Assembly: GCA_030831315.1 (NCBI GenBank)
Contig: JAURLI010000065.1
Location: 42,298-106,297, forward strand
Source: Alphaproteobacteria bacterium
GTDB lineage: Bacteria; Pseudomonadota; Alphaproteobacteria; SMXQ01
Direction of reading: 5' to 3'
DNA length: 64,000 nt
Part shown: piece by piece, positions 19,487 through 30,337 of the stretch
Numbering within the stretch: the first letter of the stretch is position 1
Layout of the letters: the number at the start of each line of letters is the position of its first letter
Notes under the pieces: model-generated
The model's input: only the letters and a program-made list of their open reading frames with translations
Told to the model about the DNA's origin: nothing
The model's database searches: none
Position numbers and translations under genes: made by a program

Positions 19487-20449
19487 TCAGGGTTTCAGCT
19501 TGTAGATGCGGATCGCATTTTCATAAGCGATCTTGCGGGCAATATCGGGCGGCAGGCGCGACAGGAAAACATTCGTCCGCTTGCGGATGGCGGCGCCCGC
19601 CTTGGCGAACTTCGACACGAGGCCCCTGTTGCCCGGCGGGGCGAAGAACTGGTCGCCGCCGATGACGAAGCGGTCGGGAAATTCCCTGAACACCTCCATC
19701 CACTGCGGCTTCAGCCCTTCGGGTGCGAGGGGATTGTTCTGCACGTGCCCGCCGCGGCCGATGTTGAGGCGGAGCGACATGTAAAGGTTGGGGTGCTTGC
19801 GCAGCATGTCGCGGGTCATCGCCGCCGTCCAATGGCCGATGTTGTCCGACCCGGCATGCGCCCAGACGATGACGGCCTTGCGGTTATGGGTGAGCAGCCG
19901 TTCGAAACCGTTGAGGTTGCGCTTCATCTCGGGCGGGTTGGGCGGCTGTTCCAGCCACTCCGGCGTCTTGATGTCCTCCGCCACGAGGTCGAAATGCATG
20001 TCTATCGGAACGCCGCGCTCGGCGGCGATGTCGGCGAGCAGCAGCAGCAGCGGGTGATCACCGCCGACCGATTCGTACACATGCCCGGGCAACAGCGAAA
20101 TGTGCAGGATCGACATTTCCCCGAAGCCGATGGCGCCCTTGGCGAGAATGTCCTCGGCGCGCTTGCGGAAGCGCGCCTTGAGGTCGTCGCTGACCTTGCC
20201 GTCGGGGGACTCTGCGTGGATCATCTTGTTGAGGCTCCCGCCCCCGCCCATGAAGGCCAGACGGTCGGGATGCCTGCGGATGACATCGATGAAATCCTCG
20301 ATGTCCCATGAGCCGCGGTTGCCCGACTCGCCCTGGGGCGTCGGCATCACGATGGCGCGCGACATGTTGTTGCCCTTCATCGTGTCGAGAAGCTCGTCGA
20401 CGGGGCTGCGGTAGTCGGCATTGGGGCTAAAGCCGCCGAAGGGATGCAC
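19487..20449 (-). CDS. Amidohydrolase (metal-dependent TIM-barrel hydrolase); 5' end cut off by an in-frame TAG
   Basis: The open frame encodes a 320-residue amidohydrolase-2-like barrel: a metal histidine in HPFGG, VPIDMHFDLV in the middle, VIVWAHAGSDNIGHW for the next histidine, and FVIGGDQFF for the final Asp. The only start in the open frame is GTG 20449, which begins inside the first metal-binding strand (I-D-I-Q-V-H). Reading upstream in the same frame gives WIDIQVHPF, then a TAG at 20486-20488, then a good signal peptide from GTG 20563. The natural gene is therefore 19487-20563, with codon 26 now a stop. Unless suppressed or a sequence error, the enzyme would lack its leader. Confidence 0.8.
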   Translation of the reverse strand: MHPFGGFSPNADYRSPVDELLDTMKGNNMSRAIVMPTPQGESGNRGSWDIEDFIDVIRRHPDRLAFMGGGGSLNKMIHAESPDGKVSDDLKARFRKRAEDILAKGAIGFGEMSILHISLLPGHVYESVGGDHPLLLLLADIAAERGVPIDMHFDLVAEDIKTPEWLEQPPNPPEMKRNLNGFERLLTHNRKAVIVWAHAGSDNIGHWTAAMTRDMLRKHPNLYMSLRLNIGRGGHVQNNPLAPEGLKPQWMEVFREFPDRFVIGGDQFFAPPGNRGLVSKFAKAGAAIRKRTNVFLSRLPPDIARKIAYENAIRIYKLKP

Positions 20450-20485
20450 CTGGATGTCGATCCATTGTAAGGGCGCGGCCGGTTC

Positions 20486-20563
20486 CTAGGCTGGCACGGG
20501 CTGGGACAGGCACAGTAAAAGGGCCGCCAGGGCGGCGCAGGCATGCGTCACATGGTTTGCCAC
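20486..20563 (-). pseudogene. Signal-peptide 5' fragment of the amidohydrolase, ending in TAG
   Basis: From GTG 20563 (GGAG about 9 nt upstream) the frame reads 25 residues: ANHVTHACAALAALLLC and then LSQPVPA. This has a basic/polar start, hydrophobic core and AxA-like end, a textbook Sec signal peptide. The next codon is TAG (20488-20486) and the same frame continues as EPAAPLQWID into the amidohydrolase. A one-base change (for example CAG or GAG to TAG) would explain it. Confidence 0.7.
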
Positions 20564-20632
20564 GAGGGAATACTCCGAAAAGACAGACCGCAAATTGAAT
20601 GCATGCCGTCTGGCGGTTGGCAAGATGCAAAC

Positions 20633-20661
20633 AAAAAGGGCGGCCTTGCGGGCCGCCCTTT
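20633..20661 (-). terminator. Intrinsic terminator after the small secreted protein gene
   Basis: An 11-bp perfect stem (AAAGGGCGGCC at 20635-20645 and its complement at 20651-20661) closes a 5-nt loop. On the minus strand it is followed by TTTTTGTTT. It lies 20 nt past the gene ending at 20682 and upstream of the amidohydrolase leader. Confidence 0.85.
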
Positions 20662-20681
20662 GCCTGGGGACGCGAAAACTT

Positions 20682-20990
20682 TCAGATTTGCAGGCCTGCC
20701 TCAAGGGCGGGCGATTTCGCCGGATCCACGCCGTCGCCAGAGGCGACGACGCAACTCACGTCGTCGTCGTCGGTCAAGAGCGCCGTCCATGTGCCTTCGG
20801 TCGGCGAGACATGGAATTCAAGGAGGCCCTTGCCCTTGATCTCGTGCACCTCGGCAAGCTGCTCGCCGTAATCATCGACAAGCGCGTTGATCATCGCCGT
20901 GCGGTCGAAACAGGCGCGCGGTTCTGCCCGGGCCACATCGGCGGCAAGCAGGGCCGGAAACAACAGAAGGCTGAGCAGCAAAGACCTCAT
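20682..20990 (-). CDS. Small secreted protein of unknown function
   Basis: This 102-residue protein starts with a clear Sec signal peptide (MRSLLLSLLLFPALLAADVARA, cleavage after ARA). The roughly 80-residue mature part includes CFDR near its start, LLEFHVSPTEGTWTALLT and a second cysteine in DDDDVSCVVASGDG. The two cysteines could form a disulphide. Such short periplasmic proteins are common in alphaproteobacteria and have no assigned function. It is monocistronic, with its own terminator. A 17-bp palindrome lies about 56 nt upstream of its start. Confidence 0.8.
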   Translation of the reverse strand: MRSLLLSLLLFPALLAADVARAEPRACFDRTAMINALVDDYGEQLAEVHEIKGKGLLEFHVSPTEGTWTALLTDDDDVSCVVASGDGVDPAKSPALEAGLQI

Positions 20991-21045
20991 GTCATCCTCT
21001 CTTCGGTCCCGTGTCCGGAATGAGGACAGCGGGACTTACGCAGTT

Positions 21046-21062
21046 ACGTCGATCATCGACGT
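21046..21062. promoter_or_regulatory. Short perfect palindrome upstream of the secreted protein gene
   Basis: ACGTCGAT, one central C, ATCGACGT: 8-bp arms, 56 nt upstream of the start codon at 20990. It is suitable for a dimeric regulator; no binder is known. The rest of 20991-21266 shows no gene or RNA. Confidence 0.35.
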
Positions 21063-21266
21063 CTCCGTGCCATGAGCTTCCCGCTGGTGATGTTCGGCTT
21101 CGTTCACTTCGAAGCGCCTAATGCCACTTGCTGAACGCGCAAGCCGCTGTTTCAGCTGCGATGGTTCGACAATAAACGACAACGATTAAAATAGTCTGAT
21201 CGCGCCAGAATTTAATGCCTTGGCCCGTGCCGGTTGCGAAACCGAGCCATGCACCGGCTGCGTGGC

Positions 21267-22202
21267 TCAGTATTCGCGATCCCGGCTGACGATGCCGACC
21301 ATCGCTTCGCCCCGGCGCAAGCGGCGGATATTGCTGGCGATTTCGCGCGCTGCCGTTTCCGCCAGTGTTATTGCCGCTGCGTGGGGCGTAATGGTGATAC
21401 GCGGATGGCGCCAGAGCGGATCATCGGCGGGAAGGGGTTCGCGTTCGAAAACGTCGAGGGTCGCTGCCGAAATCTGTCCGCGGTCGAGGGCCGCGATCAG
21501 GTCTGCCGCCACCACGTGCCCGCCGCGGGCGCCGTTGATGATCGCTGCACCCCGGGGCATTCGGGCGAAGGCGTCGGCCGAAAGGATGCCGCGGGTGGCG
21601 CTGGTCAGGGGCAGCAGGCATACGACGATGTCGGAGTGCGCGAAAAAGGTGCCGAGACTGTCGGGGCCGGCGAAGATTTCGCCAAGCTCCCATTTCCTGG
21701 ACTTCGTCACCCAGGCGGCGAGCGGGAAGCCGAACGGCGCAAGTGCCTTTGCCGCCGCCCGGCCTAATTCGCCAAGTCCCATGATGCCGACCCGGCGCGC
21801 GCTCGCGCGCGGGATGTCATGGCGCTTCCAGTAGGCGCGTGCCTGCTGTTCGGCATAGGCAGGCATCAGGCGGTGATGGCGCAGCACGTTCATGACGACC
21901 CATTCGGCCATCTGTTCGGTCAGCGCCGGGTCGATCAGGCGCACCAGCGGCACATGGCGCGGCAGGTCGGGATCGAGCAGGGCATGATCGACGCCGGCCC
22001 CGAGCGACAGGACGGCGCGCAGGGCGGGCAGCTTCGCGCAGAGCCCGGGTGGCGGATACCACACGACGGCGAAATCGATGTCGGCTGCGCGCGCAAGGCC
22101 CGCTTCCGGCCCGATCAATACTTCGTCGTCCGGCAGTTCGCGGGCGAGTGCCCCCGCCCATTCATCGGTCTTGTCGGCTTCTGACAGGAAAAGAATGGCC
22201 AT
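21267..22202 (-). CDS. D-isomer-specific 2-hydroxyacid dehydrogenase (glyoxylate/hydroxypyruvate reductase A-like)
   Basis: This 311-residue NAD(P)-dependent enzyme resembles GhrA. The N-terminal lobe has LRAVLSLGAGVDH. The Rossmann motif VGIMGLGELGRAAA lies near residue 138. The conserved Arg sits in INGARGGHV, the Glu in TLDVFEREPLP and the catalytic His in ITPHAAA. GhrA-type enzymes reduce glyoxylate and hydroxypyruvate in the cytosol. It is the last gene of the yejABEF operon, starting 6 nt after yejF. Its link to peptide uptake is not obvious. The exact 2-keto acid is not provable. Confidence 0.88.
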   Translation of the reverse strand: MAILFLSEADKTDEWAGALARELPDDEVLIGPEAGLARAADIDFAVVWYPPPGLCAKLPALRAVLSLGAGVDHALLDPDLPRHVPLVRLIDPALTEQMAEWVVMNVLRHHRLMPAYAEQQARAYWKRHDIPRASARRVGIMGLGELGRAAAKALAPFGFPLAAWVTKSRKWELGEIFAGPDSLGTFFAHSDIVVCLLPLTSATRGILSADAFARMPRGAAIINGARGGHVVAADLIAALDRGQISAATLDVFEREPLPADDPLWRHPRITITPHAAAITLAETAAREIASNIRRLRRGEAMVGIVSRDREY

Positions 22203-22208
22203 GGGCGA

Positions 22209-23843
<1,635 letters not shown>

Positions 23844-23847
23844 CGCC

Positions 23848-24918
23848 CTACACCATCGTCTTGCGCGGATCGAAGGCATCGCGCACCGCTTCGCCGACGA
23901 AGATCAGCAGGCTCAAGAGCGCCGCCAGCACGCAGAAAGAGGTGATGCCGATCCACGGCGCCTGCAGGTTTGCCTTGCCCTGCGCCAGAATTTCGCCGAG
24001 GGAGGCGGAGCCCGGCGGCAGGCCGAGGCCGAGGAAGTCCAGCGACGTCAGCGCCGTGATCGAGGAATTGAGCACGAAAGGCAGCAGCGTCAACGCCGCC
24101 ACCATGGCGTTGGGCAGGACATGGCGGAACATGATGACGGCGTCCGACACGCCGAGCGCGCGCGCCGCGCGCACGTAATCCTGCTGGCGCCCGCGCAGGA
24201 ATTCCGCGCGCACGACGGAAACCAGCGACATCCAGTGAAACAGCAGAAGGATGCCGAGCAGCCACCAGAAACTCGGCTCGACGAAGGAGGCCAGGATGAT
24301 GAGAACGTAAAGTCGCGGGATCCCCGACCAGATTTCCATGAACCGCTGGAAACCCAGATCGACCCAGCCGCCGAAGTAACCCTGCACAGCGCCCGCGGCG
24401 ACGCCGATGACGGTGGAGGCCACGGTCAGGATCAGGCCGAACAGCACCGATATGCGGAAGCCGTAGATCAGCCGCGCCAGCAGGTCGCGGGCCTGGTCGT
24501 CGGTGCCGAGCCAGTTGCGCGGGCCGGGTTTCGCCGGGGCGGGGGTGCCCAACTGGTAATTGACGCTGGTGTGATGCCAGGGGATCGGCGGGCGGATCAT
24601 CCAGCCCTTGCTCTCGACCAGCTTGATCAGGACGGGATCGTTGTAATCGGCCTCGGTCGGGAACTCGCCGCCGAAGGTCGTCTCCGGGTACATGGTGAAG
24701 ATCGGCATGTAATAGCCGCCGTCATATTTCACCAGGATCGGCTTGTCGTTGGCGATGAACTCGGCGAACAGGGAGCCCACGAACAGGATCAGGAACAGCC
24801 ACAGCGATATGAAGCCGCGCCGGTTTGCGCGGAAATTGTCGAGCCGCCTTCGCGCCAGCGGCGTGACCTTCATGCCGAGGAAGCGATCCCGGTGCTCGGT
24901 ATCTGCGGCCGCGGTCAT
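23848..24918 (-). CDS. yejE: Microcin C/oligopeptide ABC transporter permease YejE
   Basis: This 356-residue inner-membrane permease has an N-terminal helix (RRGFISLWLFLILFVGSLFAEF) and then the large periplasmic insertion typical of YejE, with ETTFGGEFPTEADYNDP and HTSVNYQLG. NWLGTDDQARD precedes five more helices. The cytoplasmic EAA loop reads EFLRGRQQDYVRAARALGVSD. It overlaps yejB by ATGA (ATG 24918). Confidence 0.93.
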   Translation of the reverse strand: MTAAADTEHRDRFLGMKVTPLARRRLDNFRANRRGFISLWLFLILFVGSLFAEFIANDKPILVKYDGGYYMPIFTMYPETTFGGEFPTEADYNDPVLIKLVESKGWMIRPPIPWHHTSVNYQLGTPAPAKPGPRNWLGTDDQARDLLARLIYGFRISVLFGLILTVASTVIGVAAGAVQGYFGGWVDLGFQRFMEIWSGIPRLYVLIILASFVEPSFWWLLGILLLFHWMSLVSVVRAEFLRGRQQDYVRAARALGVSDAVIMFRHVLPNAMVAALTLLPFVLNSSITALTSLDFLGLGLPPGSASLGEILAQGKANLQAPWIGITSFCVLAALLSLLIFVGEAVRDAFDPRKTMV

Positions 24919-26021
24919 GGCGCGCGCTCGAAGGTGATGCGCGGGTCGATCAGCACATAGGCGACGTCGCGAATCAGGTTGAACAGCAGCCCCAGCAGGC
25001 TGAACACGAACAGCGTCGCGAAGACCACGGGGTAGTCGCGATTGATCACGGATTCGTAGGAAAGCAGGCCGATCCCGTCGAGGGAGAAGATGATCTCGAT
25101 CAAGAGCGCGCCGGTGAACAGGATTTCGATCAGCAGTTCCGGGGCGCCCGCAAGCGGGATCAGCATGGCGTTGCGGAACACGTGGCCGTAAAGCACGCGG
25201 TTTTCCGACAGGCCCTTGGCGCGCGCGGTGATGACGTACTGCTTGCGGATTTCCTCGATGAACATGTTCTTGGTGAGCATGGTCAGGGTGGCGAAGCCGC
25301 CAATGACGATGGCCGTCAGCGGCAGTGCAAGATGCCAGAAGTAATCGGCGATTCGCGCTGGCCAGGACAGCATTTCCCAGTTGTCCGATACCAGTCCGCG
25401 CAGCGGGAAGATCGAGAAATAGCTGCCTCCTGCGAACAGCACGATCAGCAGGACGGCAAACATGAAGCCCGGGATCGAATAGCCGAAGATGATCGCGCTC
25501 GATGTCCAGAAGTCGAAGCGGGTGCCGTCGCGCACCGCCTTGGCGACGCCGAGCGGGATCGAGATCAGGTAGATGATCAGCGTAGACCACAGGCCCAGCG
25601 ATATGGATACGGGCAGCTTTTCGATCACGAGATCGACCACGCTGGTGTCGCGGAAAAAGCTGGTGCCGAAATCGAAGCGAATGTAATTCGCCAGCATATG
25701 GAAGAAGCGCTCGTGGGCGGGCTTGTCGAAGCCGTAGTACTTCTTCAGGTCTTCCAGCAACTGCGGATCGAGCCCGCGCCGCCCGCGATAGGCGCCGTCG
25801 CCCTGGCTGCCGGGAATCTGTCCGGGCGTCTGGGCGCTGCCGACCTCGCGCTGGGCGCCGCTGACGCGTGCGGTGGCGTCCACTTCGGCGCCGGTCAGCT
25901 GCGCCACCACCTGTTCGACGGGGCCGCCCGGGGCGAACTGCACGATGATGAAGTTGACCACCATGATGCCCAGCAACGTCGGCACGATCAGCCCAAGCCT
26001 GCGCACGATATAGGCGATCAT
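24915..26021 (-). CDS. yejB: Microcin C/oligopeptide ABC transporter permease YejB
   Basis: This 368-residue DppB-type permease starts MIAYIVRRLGLIVPTLLGIM, the usual first helix. It has the FAPGGPVEQ motif and a Gly-rich periplasmic loop specific to YejB (about residues 60-95). LLEDLKKYYGFDKP follows, and the EAA loop reads EIRKQYVITARAKGLSE near residue 255. The start ATG 26021 overlaps the yejA stop by ATGA, indicating coupled translation. Confidence 0.93.
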   Translation of the reverse strand: MIAYIVRRLGLIVPTLLGIMVVNFIIVQFAPGGPVEQVVAQLTGAEVDATARVSGAQREVGSAQTPGQIPGSQGDGAYRGRRGLDPQLLEDLKKYYGFDKPAHERFFHMLANYIRFDFGTSFFRDTSVVDLVIEKLPVSISLGLWSTLIIYLISIPLGVAKAVRDGTRFDFWTSSAIIFGYSIPGFMFAVLLIVLFAGGSYFSIFPLRGLVSDNWEMLSWPARIADYFWHLALPLTAIVIGGFATLTMLTKNMFIEEIRKQYVITARAKGLSENRVLYGHVFRNAMLIPLAGAPELLIEILFTGALLIEIIFSLDGIGLLSYESVINRDYPVVFATLFVFSLLGLLFNLIRDVAYVLIDPRITFERAP

Positions 26022-27865
26022 CGGGCGGGTTCCTTCCTGCGCGATTCCAGTCGCGCCGCTCGTGCCTTGTCGATCCACCAGGCATCGATCTGGTAGCCCA
26101 TGATCGGCGTGACCGCGGGGCGGCCGAACTTGTCCCAGTAGGCCAGCCGGTCGCCCTTGATGTGCCAGTGGGGAATGACGTAATGGCCGGCCAGCAGCAC
26201 GCGGTCGAGCGCGCGGGTGGTGGCGACCAGGGTGGCGCGGTCCTTGGCGCCGACGAGGCTTTCGATCAGGCTGTCGACGGCGGGATCGCGAACGCCCGCC
26301 AGGTTGAACGATCCTTCGACATTGGCGCTGGCGCTGTGCCAGAAGTCGCGCTGCTCGTTGCCCGGCGACAGCGACTGCCCCCAGACATGGACCAGCATGT
26401 CGAAGTCGAAGGTCTTGCGCCGGTTGATGTATTGCGAGGCATCGACTGTGCGCACCTTTGCATCGATGCCGAGCCGCTTGAGGTTGCCGAGGAAGGGCAG
26501 GACGATGCGCTCGAAGCTCGGATTGGCCAGCAGGATCTCGAAGGTCATCGGGCGGCCGGTCTTTTCGTTGACCAGCTTGCCGTCCTTCACGACCCAGCCC
26601 GCGCTTTTGAGGATATCGAGCGCCTTGAGAAGATTGCGCCTGAGGCTGATATGGGTGCCGTCGGTATCGGGAGCCTTGTAGGCGGGGCCGAAAACTTCGG
26701 CCGGGACCTTGCCGCGGAAGGGTTCAAGAACCGCAAGTTCCGCCGCACCGGGCAGGCCGCGCGCGGCGAGGTCGGAATTGGAATAGAAATTTTCGGTGCG
26801 CGAATAAGCGCCGAAGAACAGGACCCGGTTGGTCCAGGTGAAATCGAAGGCGTAGGCCAGTGCCGCGCGCACGCGGCGGTCGGCGAAGATTTCGCGCCGG
26901 GTGTTGAACACGAAGCCCTGCATGCCGGTCGGCTGCTGGTGCGGCAGGAATACCTTTTTCAGGAATCCTTCGCGCACGGCGGGCACGTCGTAGCTCGCCG
27001 CCCAGAATTTCGATACGTGCTCCTCGCGGAAATCGAAGGTGCCGGCCTTCAGGGCCTCCAGGGCCACGGTATTGTCGCGGAAATAATCGATGCGGATGCG
27101 GCCGAAATTGAAACGCCCGCGCGCAAAACCGAGGTTGCGGGCCCAGTGGTCGGGGACGCGCTCCAGTGTGATCGCGCGGCCGGGATCGACTTCGGCGACG
27201 CGATAGGGGCCGCTGCCGAGCGGCGGCGTCATCGTCGTCTTTTCGAAATCCTTGTCGGCCCAGTAGTGCCTGGGCAGGACGGGAAGCTGGCCGACGATCA
27301 GCGGCAGTTCGCGGTTGACGCCGCCCTTGAAGGTGAAGCGCACGCGGCGCGGGCCTTCGACCACGGCCTTTGCCACCGCCGCGTAGTAAAGGCGAAAGCG
27401 CGGGTGTCCTTTCGTCGTCAGGGTGTTGAAGGTCCATACGACATCGTCGGCGGTGATAGGCTTGCCGTCGTGAAAGCGCGCCTCGGGCCGCAGGTTGAAA
27501 ACAACCCAGGACCGGTCGGGCGGCGTTTCCACCGATTCCGCGATCAGGCCGTATTCGGAAAACGGCTCGTCCGCCGACGACATCATCAGGGTTTCGAAGA
27601 TGTAATCCGATCCGGCGGCGGCAACGCCTTTCAGGGTGAACGGGTTGAGCGTGTCGAACGTGCGCACGCCCGCAAGCCGGATGGTGCCGCCCTTGGGCGC
27701 GTTCGGATTGACGTAGTCGAAATGCGAAAACCCGGCCGGGTACTTCAGATCGCCATGCATGGCGATGCCGTGTGCAGGGGCCGCGCCGGAAGATTGCGCG
27801 AGAGCCGGCGCCGCGGCGAGGCCCCAGGCAAGAACGCAAACACCGAGGACCCCAAAGCGCGACAT
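26018..27865 (-). CDS. yejA: Microcin C/oligopeptide ABC transporter substrate-binding protein YejA
   Basis: This 615-residue periplasmic protein has a signal peptide of about 23 residues ending ALAQ. It is an SBP family 5 (DppA/OppA-like) protein: GDLKYPAGFSHFDYVNPNAPKGG is the YejA-type opening, RPEARFHDGKPITADDV the family signature. The C-terminal HVWGQSLSPGNEQRDFWHS and HWHIKGDRLAYWDKF are also YejA-specific. It binds extracellular peptides for the YejBEF channel. It follows hisN by 9 nt, in one operon. A very long antisense frame over this gene is a codon-bias artefact. Confidence 0.93.
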   Translation of the reverse strand: MSRFGVLGVCVLAWGLAAAPALAQSSGAAPAHGIAMHGDLKYPAGFSHFDYVNPNAPKGGTIRLAGVRTFDTLNPFTLKGVAAAGSDYIFETLMMSSADEPFSEYGLIAESVETPPDRSWVVFNLRPEARFHDGKPITADDVVWTFNTLTTKGHPRFRLYYAAVAKAVVEGPRRVRFTFKGGVNRELPLIVGQLPVLPRHYWADKDFEKTTMTPPLGSGPYRVAEVDPGRAITLERVPDHWARNLGFARGRFNFGRIRIDYFRDNTVALEALKAGTFDFREEHVSKFWAASYDVPAVREGFLKKVFLPHQQPTGMQGFVFNTRREIFADRRVRAALAYAFDFTWTNRVLFFGAYSRTENFYSNSDLAARGLPGAAELAVLEPFRGKVPAEVFGPAYKAPDTDGTHISLRRNLLKALDILKSAGWVVKDGKLVNEKTGRPMTFEILLANPSFERIVLPFLGNLKRLGIDAKVRTVDASQYINRRKTFDFDMLVHVWGQSLSPGNEQRDFWHSASANVEGSFNLAGVRDPAVDSLIESLVGAKDRATLVATTRALDRVLLAGHYVIPHWHIKGDRLAYWDKFGRPAVTPIMGYQIDAWWIDKARAARLESRRKEPAR

Positions 27866-27874
27866 GTGTTCCCG

Positions 27875-28672
27875 TCAGCCCGTTCGAAGAATGGCAAGCG
27901 CTTCGCGGTGCAGGGCGGCGTCACCCGCGGCGATCACGCGGCCGTCGGAGGAAAGCGTCAGCGGCTTCCCGTCCCAGTCGGTGACAATGCCGCCCGCGCC
28001 TTCGATGACCGGCACCAGCGCCGCATAATCGTAAGGCTTGAGGCCCGATTCCACAACGATGTCGGCATGGCCGGATGCCAACAGACCGTAGGAATAGCAA
28101 TCCCCGCCATAAAGCGCGTGGGCGACACGTTCGCGCAGGCGATGGAAGCCCGGCAAATCGCTGTCGGGGAACAGGTAGGGACTGGTGGTGTAGAGGATGG
28201 CGTCCGCCAGCTTCGGACAGGGCCGCACGTTCGCGGGTGTGCCGTTGAACGTCGTCGCCTTGCCTTCGGCGCCGATCCAGCGTTCGTGGATGATCGGCTG
28301 GTCGATGATGCCGATGACGGGTTTGCCCCGCCAGGCGAGGGAGACGAGAATCCCGAATGTCGGCTTGCCGGTGATGAAGGACTTGGTGCCGTCGATGGGA
28401 TCGAGCACCCAGGTGAATTCGGCGTCCGGGTTGGTGCGCCCCATTTCCTCGCCAAGGATGCCGTGGCCGGGCTCGGCGTCGGCAATCAGCGCCCGCATGG
28501 CGATTTCGGCGTCGCGATCGGCGATCGTCACCGGCGTCGCGTCGGCCTTGGTGTCGACGGTGAAGGACTTGCGGAAGTAATGCGCCAGCACTTCGCCCGC
28601 AGCGTCGGCGCAAGTGTTCGCGAGCGCGATGTAGCGGTTGACGGCAGCGAGATCGAGCGGGGCGCCCGGCAT
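27875..28672 (-). CDS. hisN: Histidinol-phosphatase, inositol-monophosphatase family
   Basis: This 265-residue protein has the IMPase fold with its metal sites: GEEMG (about residue 73), the signature WVLDPIDGTKSFITG (about 87-101) and the C-terminal ESGLKPYDYAALVPVIEGAGG. The TKSFITGKP and DYAALVP wording matches the HisN histidinol-phosphatase branch, which dephosphorylates histidinol phosphate in histidine synthesis. No other his genes are near, so inositol or other sugar phosphates remain possible. It sits between the cytochrome c gene and yejA on the same strand. Confidence 0.85.
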   Translation of the reverse strand: MPGAPLDLAAVNRYIALANTCADAAGEVLAHYFRKSFTVDTKADATPVTIADRDAEIAMRALIADAEPGHGILGEEMGRTNPDAEFTWVLDPIDGTKSFITGKPTFGILVSLAWRGKPVIGIIDQPIIHERWIGAEGKATTFNGTPANVRPCPKLADAILYTTSPYLFPDSDLPGFHRLRERVAHALYGGDCYSYGLLASGHADIVVESGLKPYDYAALVPVIEGAGGIVTDWDGKPLTLSSDGRVIAAGDAALHREALAILRTG

Positions 28673-28714
28673 GGCTATCGGACTTTCATGCCGCGGGACC
28701 GCCGCCCGCGCCGG

Positions 28715-29257
28715 TTACGGCAGCGGGACAGGGTTGTCGGCGCGGCTGCGCATGTAGGCGATCAGCGCGGCACGTTCGGCGTCGTTCTTGACGCCGGCAA
28801 AGGCCATGCGGTTGCCCGGCGCGAAGGCCTTCGGATCGTAGAGCCACTTGTTCAGGGTCTCGTAATCCCACTTGCCCTTGACGGCCTTGAGCGCGGCCGA
28901 ATAGCTGAACGAGCCGCCGGCGATGTCGTGGCCGATGGTGCCCCACAGCGCGGGGCCGACCTTGTTCGGGCCACCCTTGTCGAAGGAATGGCAGACGGTG
29001 CACTTGCGAGCGACCTGCGCACCCTGATCGGCGCTGGCCTTGGCAAGCATCGGGCCGATCGCCGCGATCTGCACTTCGGCCTTCTTGGCGGCGGGCGCGC
29101 CCGAAGGCTGCGCCGGGGCGATGCCTGCAACGGGGTAGGCGTTCTTTTCGGGCACCTTGGCGTGCAGCAGCGCGTCGCCCGCGATGTCGACAACCTTGAT
29201 GACGAGAAGCGCCGCGAGAATAGCGCCGATGACCTTGTTCCACTCGAATGCGGACAT
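28715..29257 (-). CDS. Membrane-anchored class I cytochrome c (c552/CycM-like)
   Basis: This 180-residue protein begins with an uncleaved anchor (WNKVIGAILAALLVIKVVDIAG, residues 6-27) and an Ala/Pro linker to about 75. The periplasmic haem domain has CTVCH at 86-90 and a distal Met 151 in GNRMAFAGV. KVGPALWG follows the haem site as in mitochondrial-type cytochrome c. Membrane-tethered CycM proteins shuttle electrons from the bc1 complex to oxidases. It appears to head the hisN-yejABEF-ghrA operon. CGGAG lies about 10 nt before the ATG. Confidence 0.9.
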   Translation of the reverse strand: MSAFEWNKVIGAILAALLVIKVVDIAGDALLHAKVPEKNAYPVAGIAPAQPSGAPAAKKAEVQIAAIGPMLAKASADQGAQVARKCTVCHSFDKGGPNKVGPALWGTIGHDIAGGSFSYSAALKAVKGKWDYETLNKWLYDPKAFAPGNRMAFAGVKNDAERAALIAYMRSRADNPVPLP

Positions 29258-29557
29258 GAGTGCGTTGCTCCGGTCTTATTACGCCCACAGGGCGCCGCGC
29301 CCCGCGGGGCACGATTCTTGGAAGAAATCGGGCAGCCCGGGTGCGGGCCGCGCCGGGAATGTAACCGCTCGAACCGGCGCTGTCCAACGCGGATTGCCCG
29401 ATTTTTTCGCCTTTTCCCGGCCTCTCGCGGGCTCTTTCGGCCTACTCGTCCGCGCTTTCGGCTGGCCCGCCGGAACGGAACCGACTAGTCTTGCAAACAC
29501 CCTGAAATCGTGGAGTTTTTCGGGTTCTTTCCGGGCCCGGAGGGCCGAAGGCGCATT

Positions 29558-30337
29558 GTGACCGTTCCGACCGCTTCCATCCGCAATCCCGTCGTGCTGG
29601 TGCCTGCCCGCATGGCCTCGACCCGCCTGCCGGGCAAGCCGCTCGCCGATATCCTCGGCCTGCCCATGATCGTGCAGGTGTGGCGGCGGGCGATGGAGGC
29701 GGGCATCGGCCCGGTCTGGGTGGCGGCAGCCGAGCCCGAAATCGCCGAGGCGGTGACGCGGGCAGGCGGCAAGGCGGTGCTGACGCGGCCCGATCATCCG
29801 TCGGGTTCCGACCGCATCGTCGAAGCCCTCGACCAGATTGATCCCGCCGGCGAGTTCGATGCCGTGGTCAACGTGCAGGGCGACTTGCCGACGCTCGACC
29901 CGGCTCTGCCGGTGCGGGCACTCGGGCTGCTCGATGACGGGGCCGTCGATCTGGGCACGCTCGCCGCCGAAATCCGGGTCGAGAACGAGCGTACCGATCC
30001 CAACGTGGTCAAGGCGGTGGTGGCCGCGGCCCCCGGCGCCGACCAGGGGCGCGCCCTTTACTTCAGCCGCGCCACGGTGCCCGCGGGCGATGGCCCGCAT
30101 TACCACCACATCGGCCTTTACGCATGGCGGCGCAAGGCGCTCGCGCGCTTCGTCGCGCTGCCGCCGAGCCCGCTCGAGATGCGCGAGAAGCTCGAGCAAC
30201 TGCGCGCGCTTGAGGCGGGCATGCGCATCGACGTTGCCTTCGTTGACACGGTTCCGCTCGGTGTCGATACTCCGCGCGACCTTGATCGCGCCCGCGAAAT
30301 TCTCGCAGCGGCGCAGGCAAACAGGCCCGGCCGATGA
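29558..30337 (+). CDS. kdsB: 3-deoxy-manno-octulosonate cytidylyltransferase (CMP-KDO synthetase)
   Basis: This 259-residue enzyme activates KDO with CTP for lipopolysaccharide core synthesis. Motifs are [17 protein letters not shown] (CTP loop), [19 protein letters not shown] (metal site), YFSRATVP and the C-terminal [13 protein letters not shown] choose GTG 29558 (GAAGG about 7 nt before) because family similarity begins there; an upstream in-frame GTG at 29510 adds unrelated residues. It overlaps pheA by ATGA. The 300 bp before it (29258-29557) contain only GC-rich hairpins and no gene. Confidence 0.93.
   Translation: MTVPTASIRNPVVLVPARMASTRLPGKPLADILGLPMIVQVWRRAMEAGIGPVWVAAAEPEIAEAVTRAGGKAVLTRPDHPSGSDRIVEALDQIDPAGEFDAVVNVQGDLPTLDPALPVRALGLLDDGAVDLGTLAAEIRVENERTDPNVVKAVVAAAPGADQGRALYFSRATVPAGDGPHYHHIGLYAWRRKALARFVALPPSPLEMREKLEQLRALEAGMRIDVAFVDTVPLGVDTPRDLDRAREILAAAQANRPGR

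Noticed and set aside
26162-29488. 1108-codon plus-strand open frame, the longest in the window
   Set aside because: It lies antisense to yejA, hisN and the cytochrome c gene. Its translation is Arg/Gly/Asp/His-rich without domains, as expected opposite GC-rich coding DNA.
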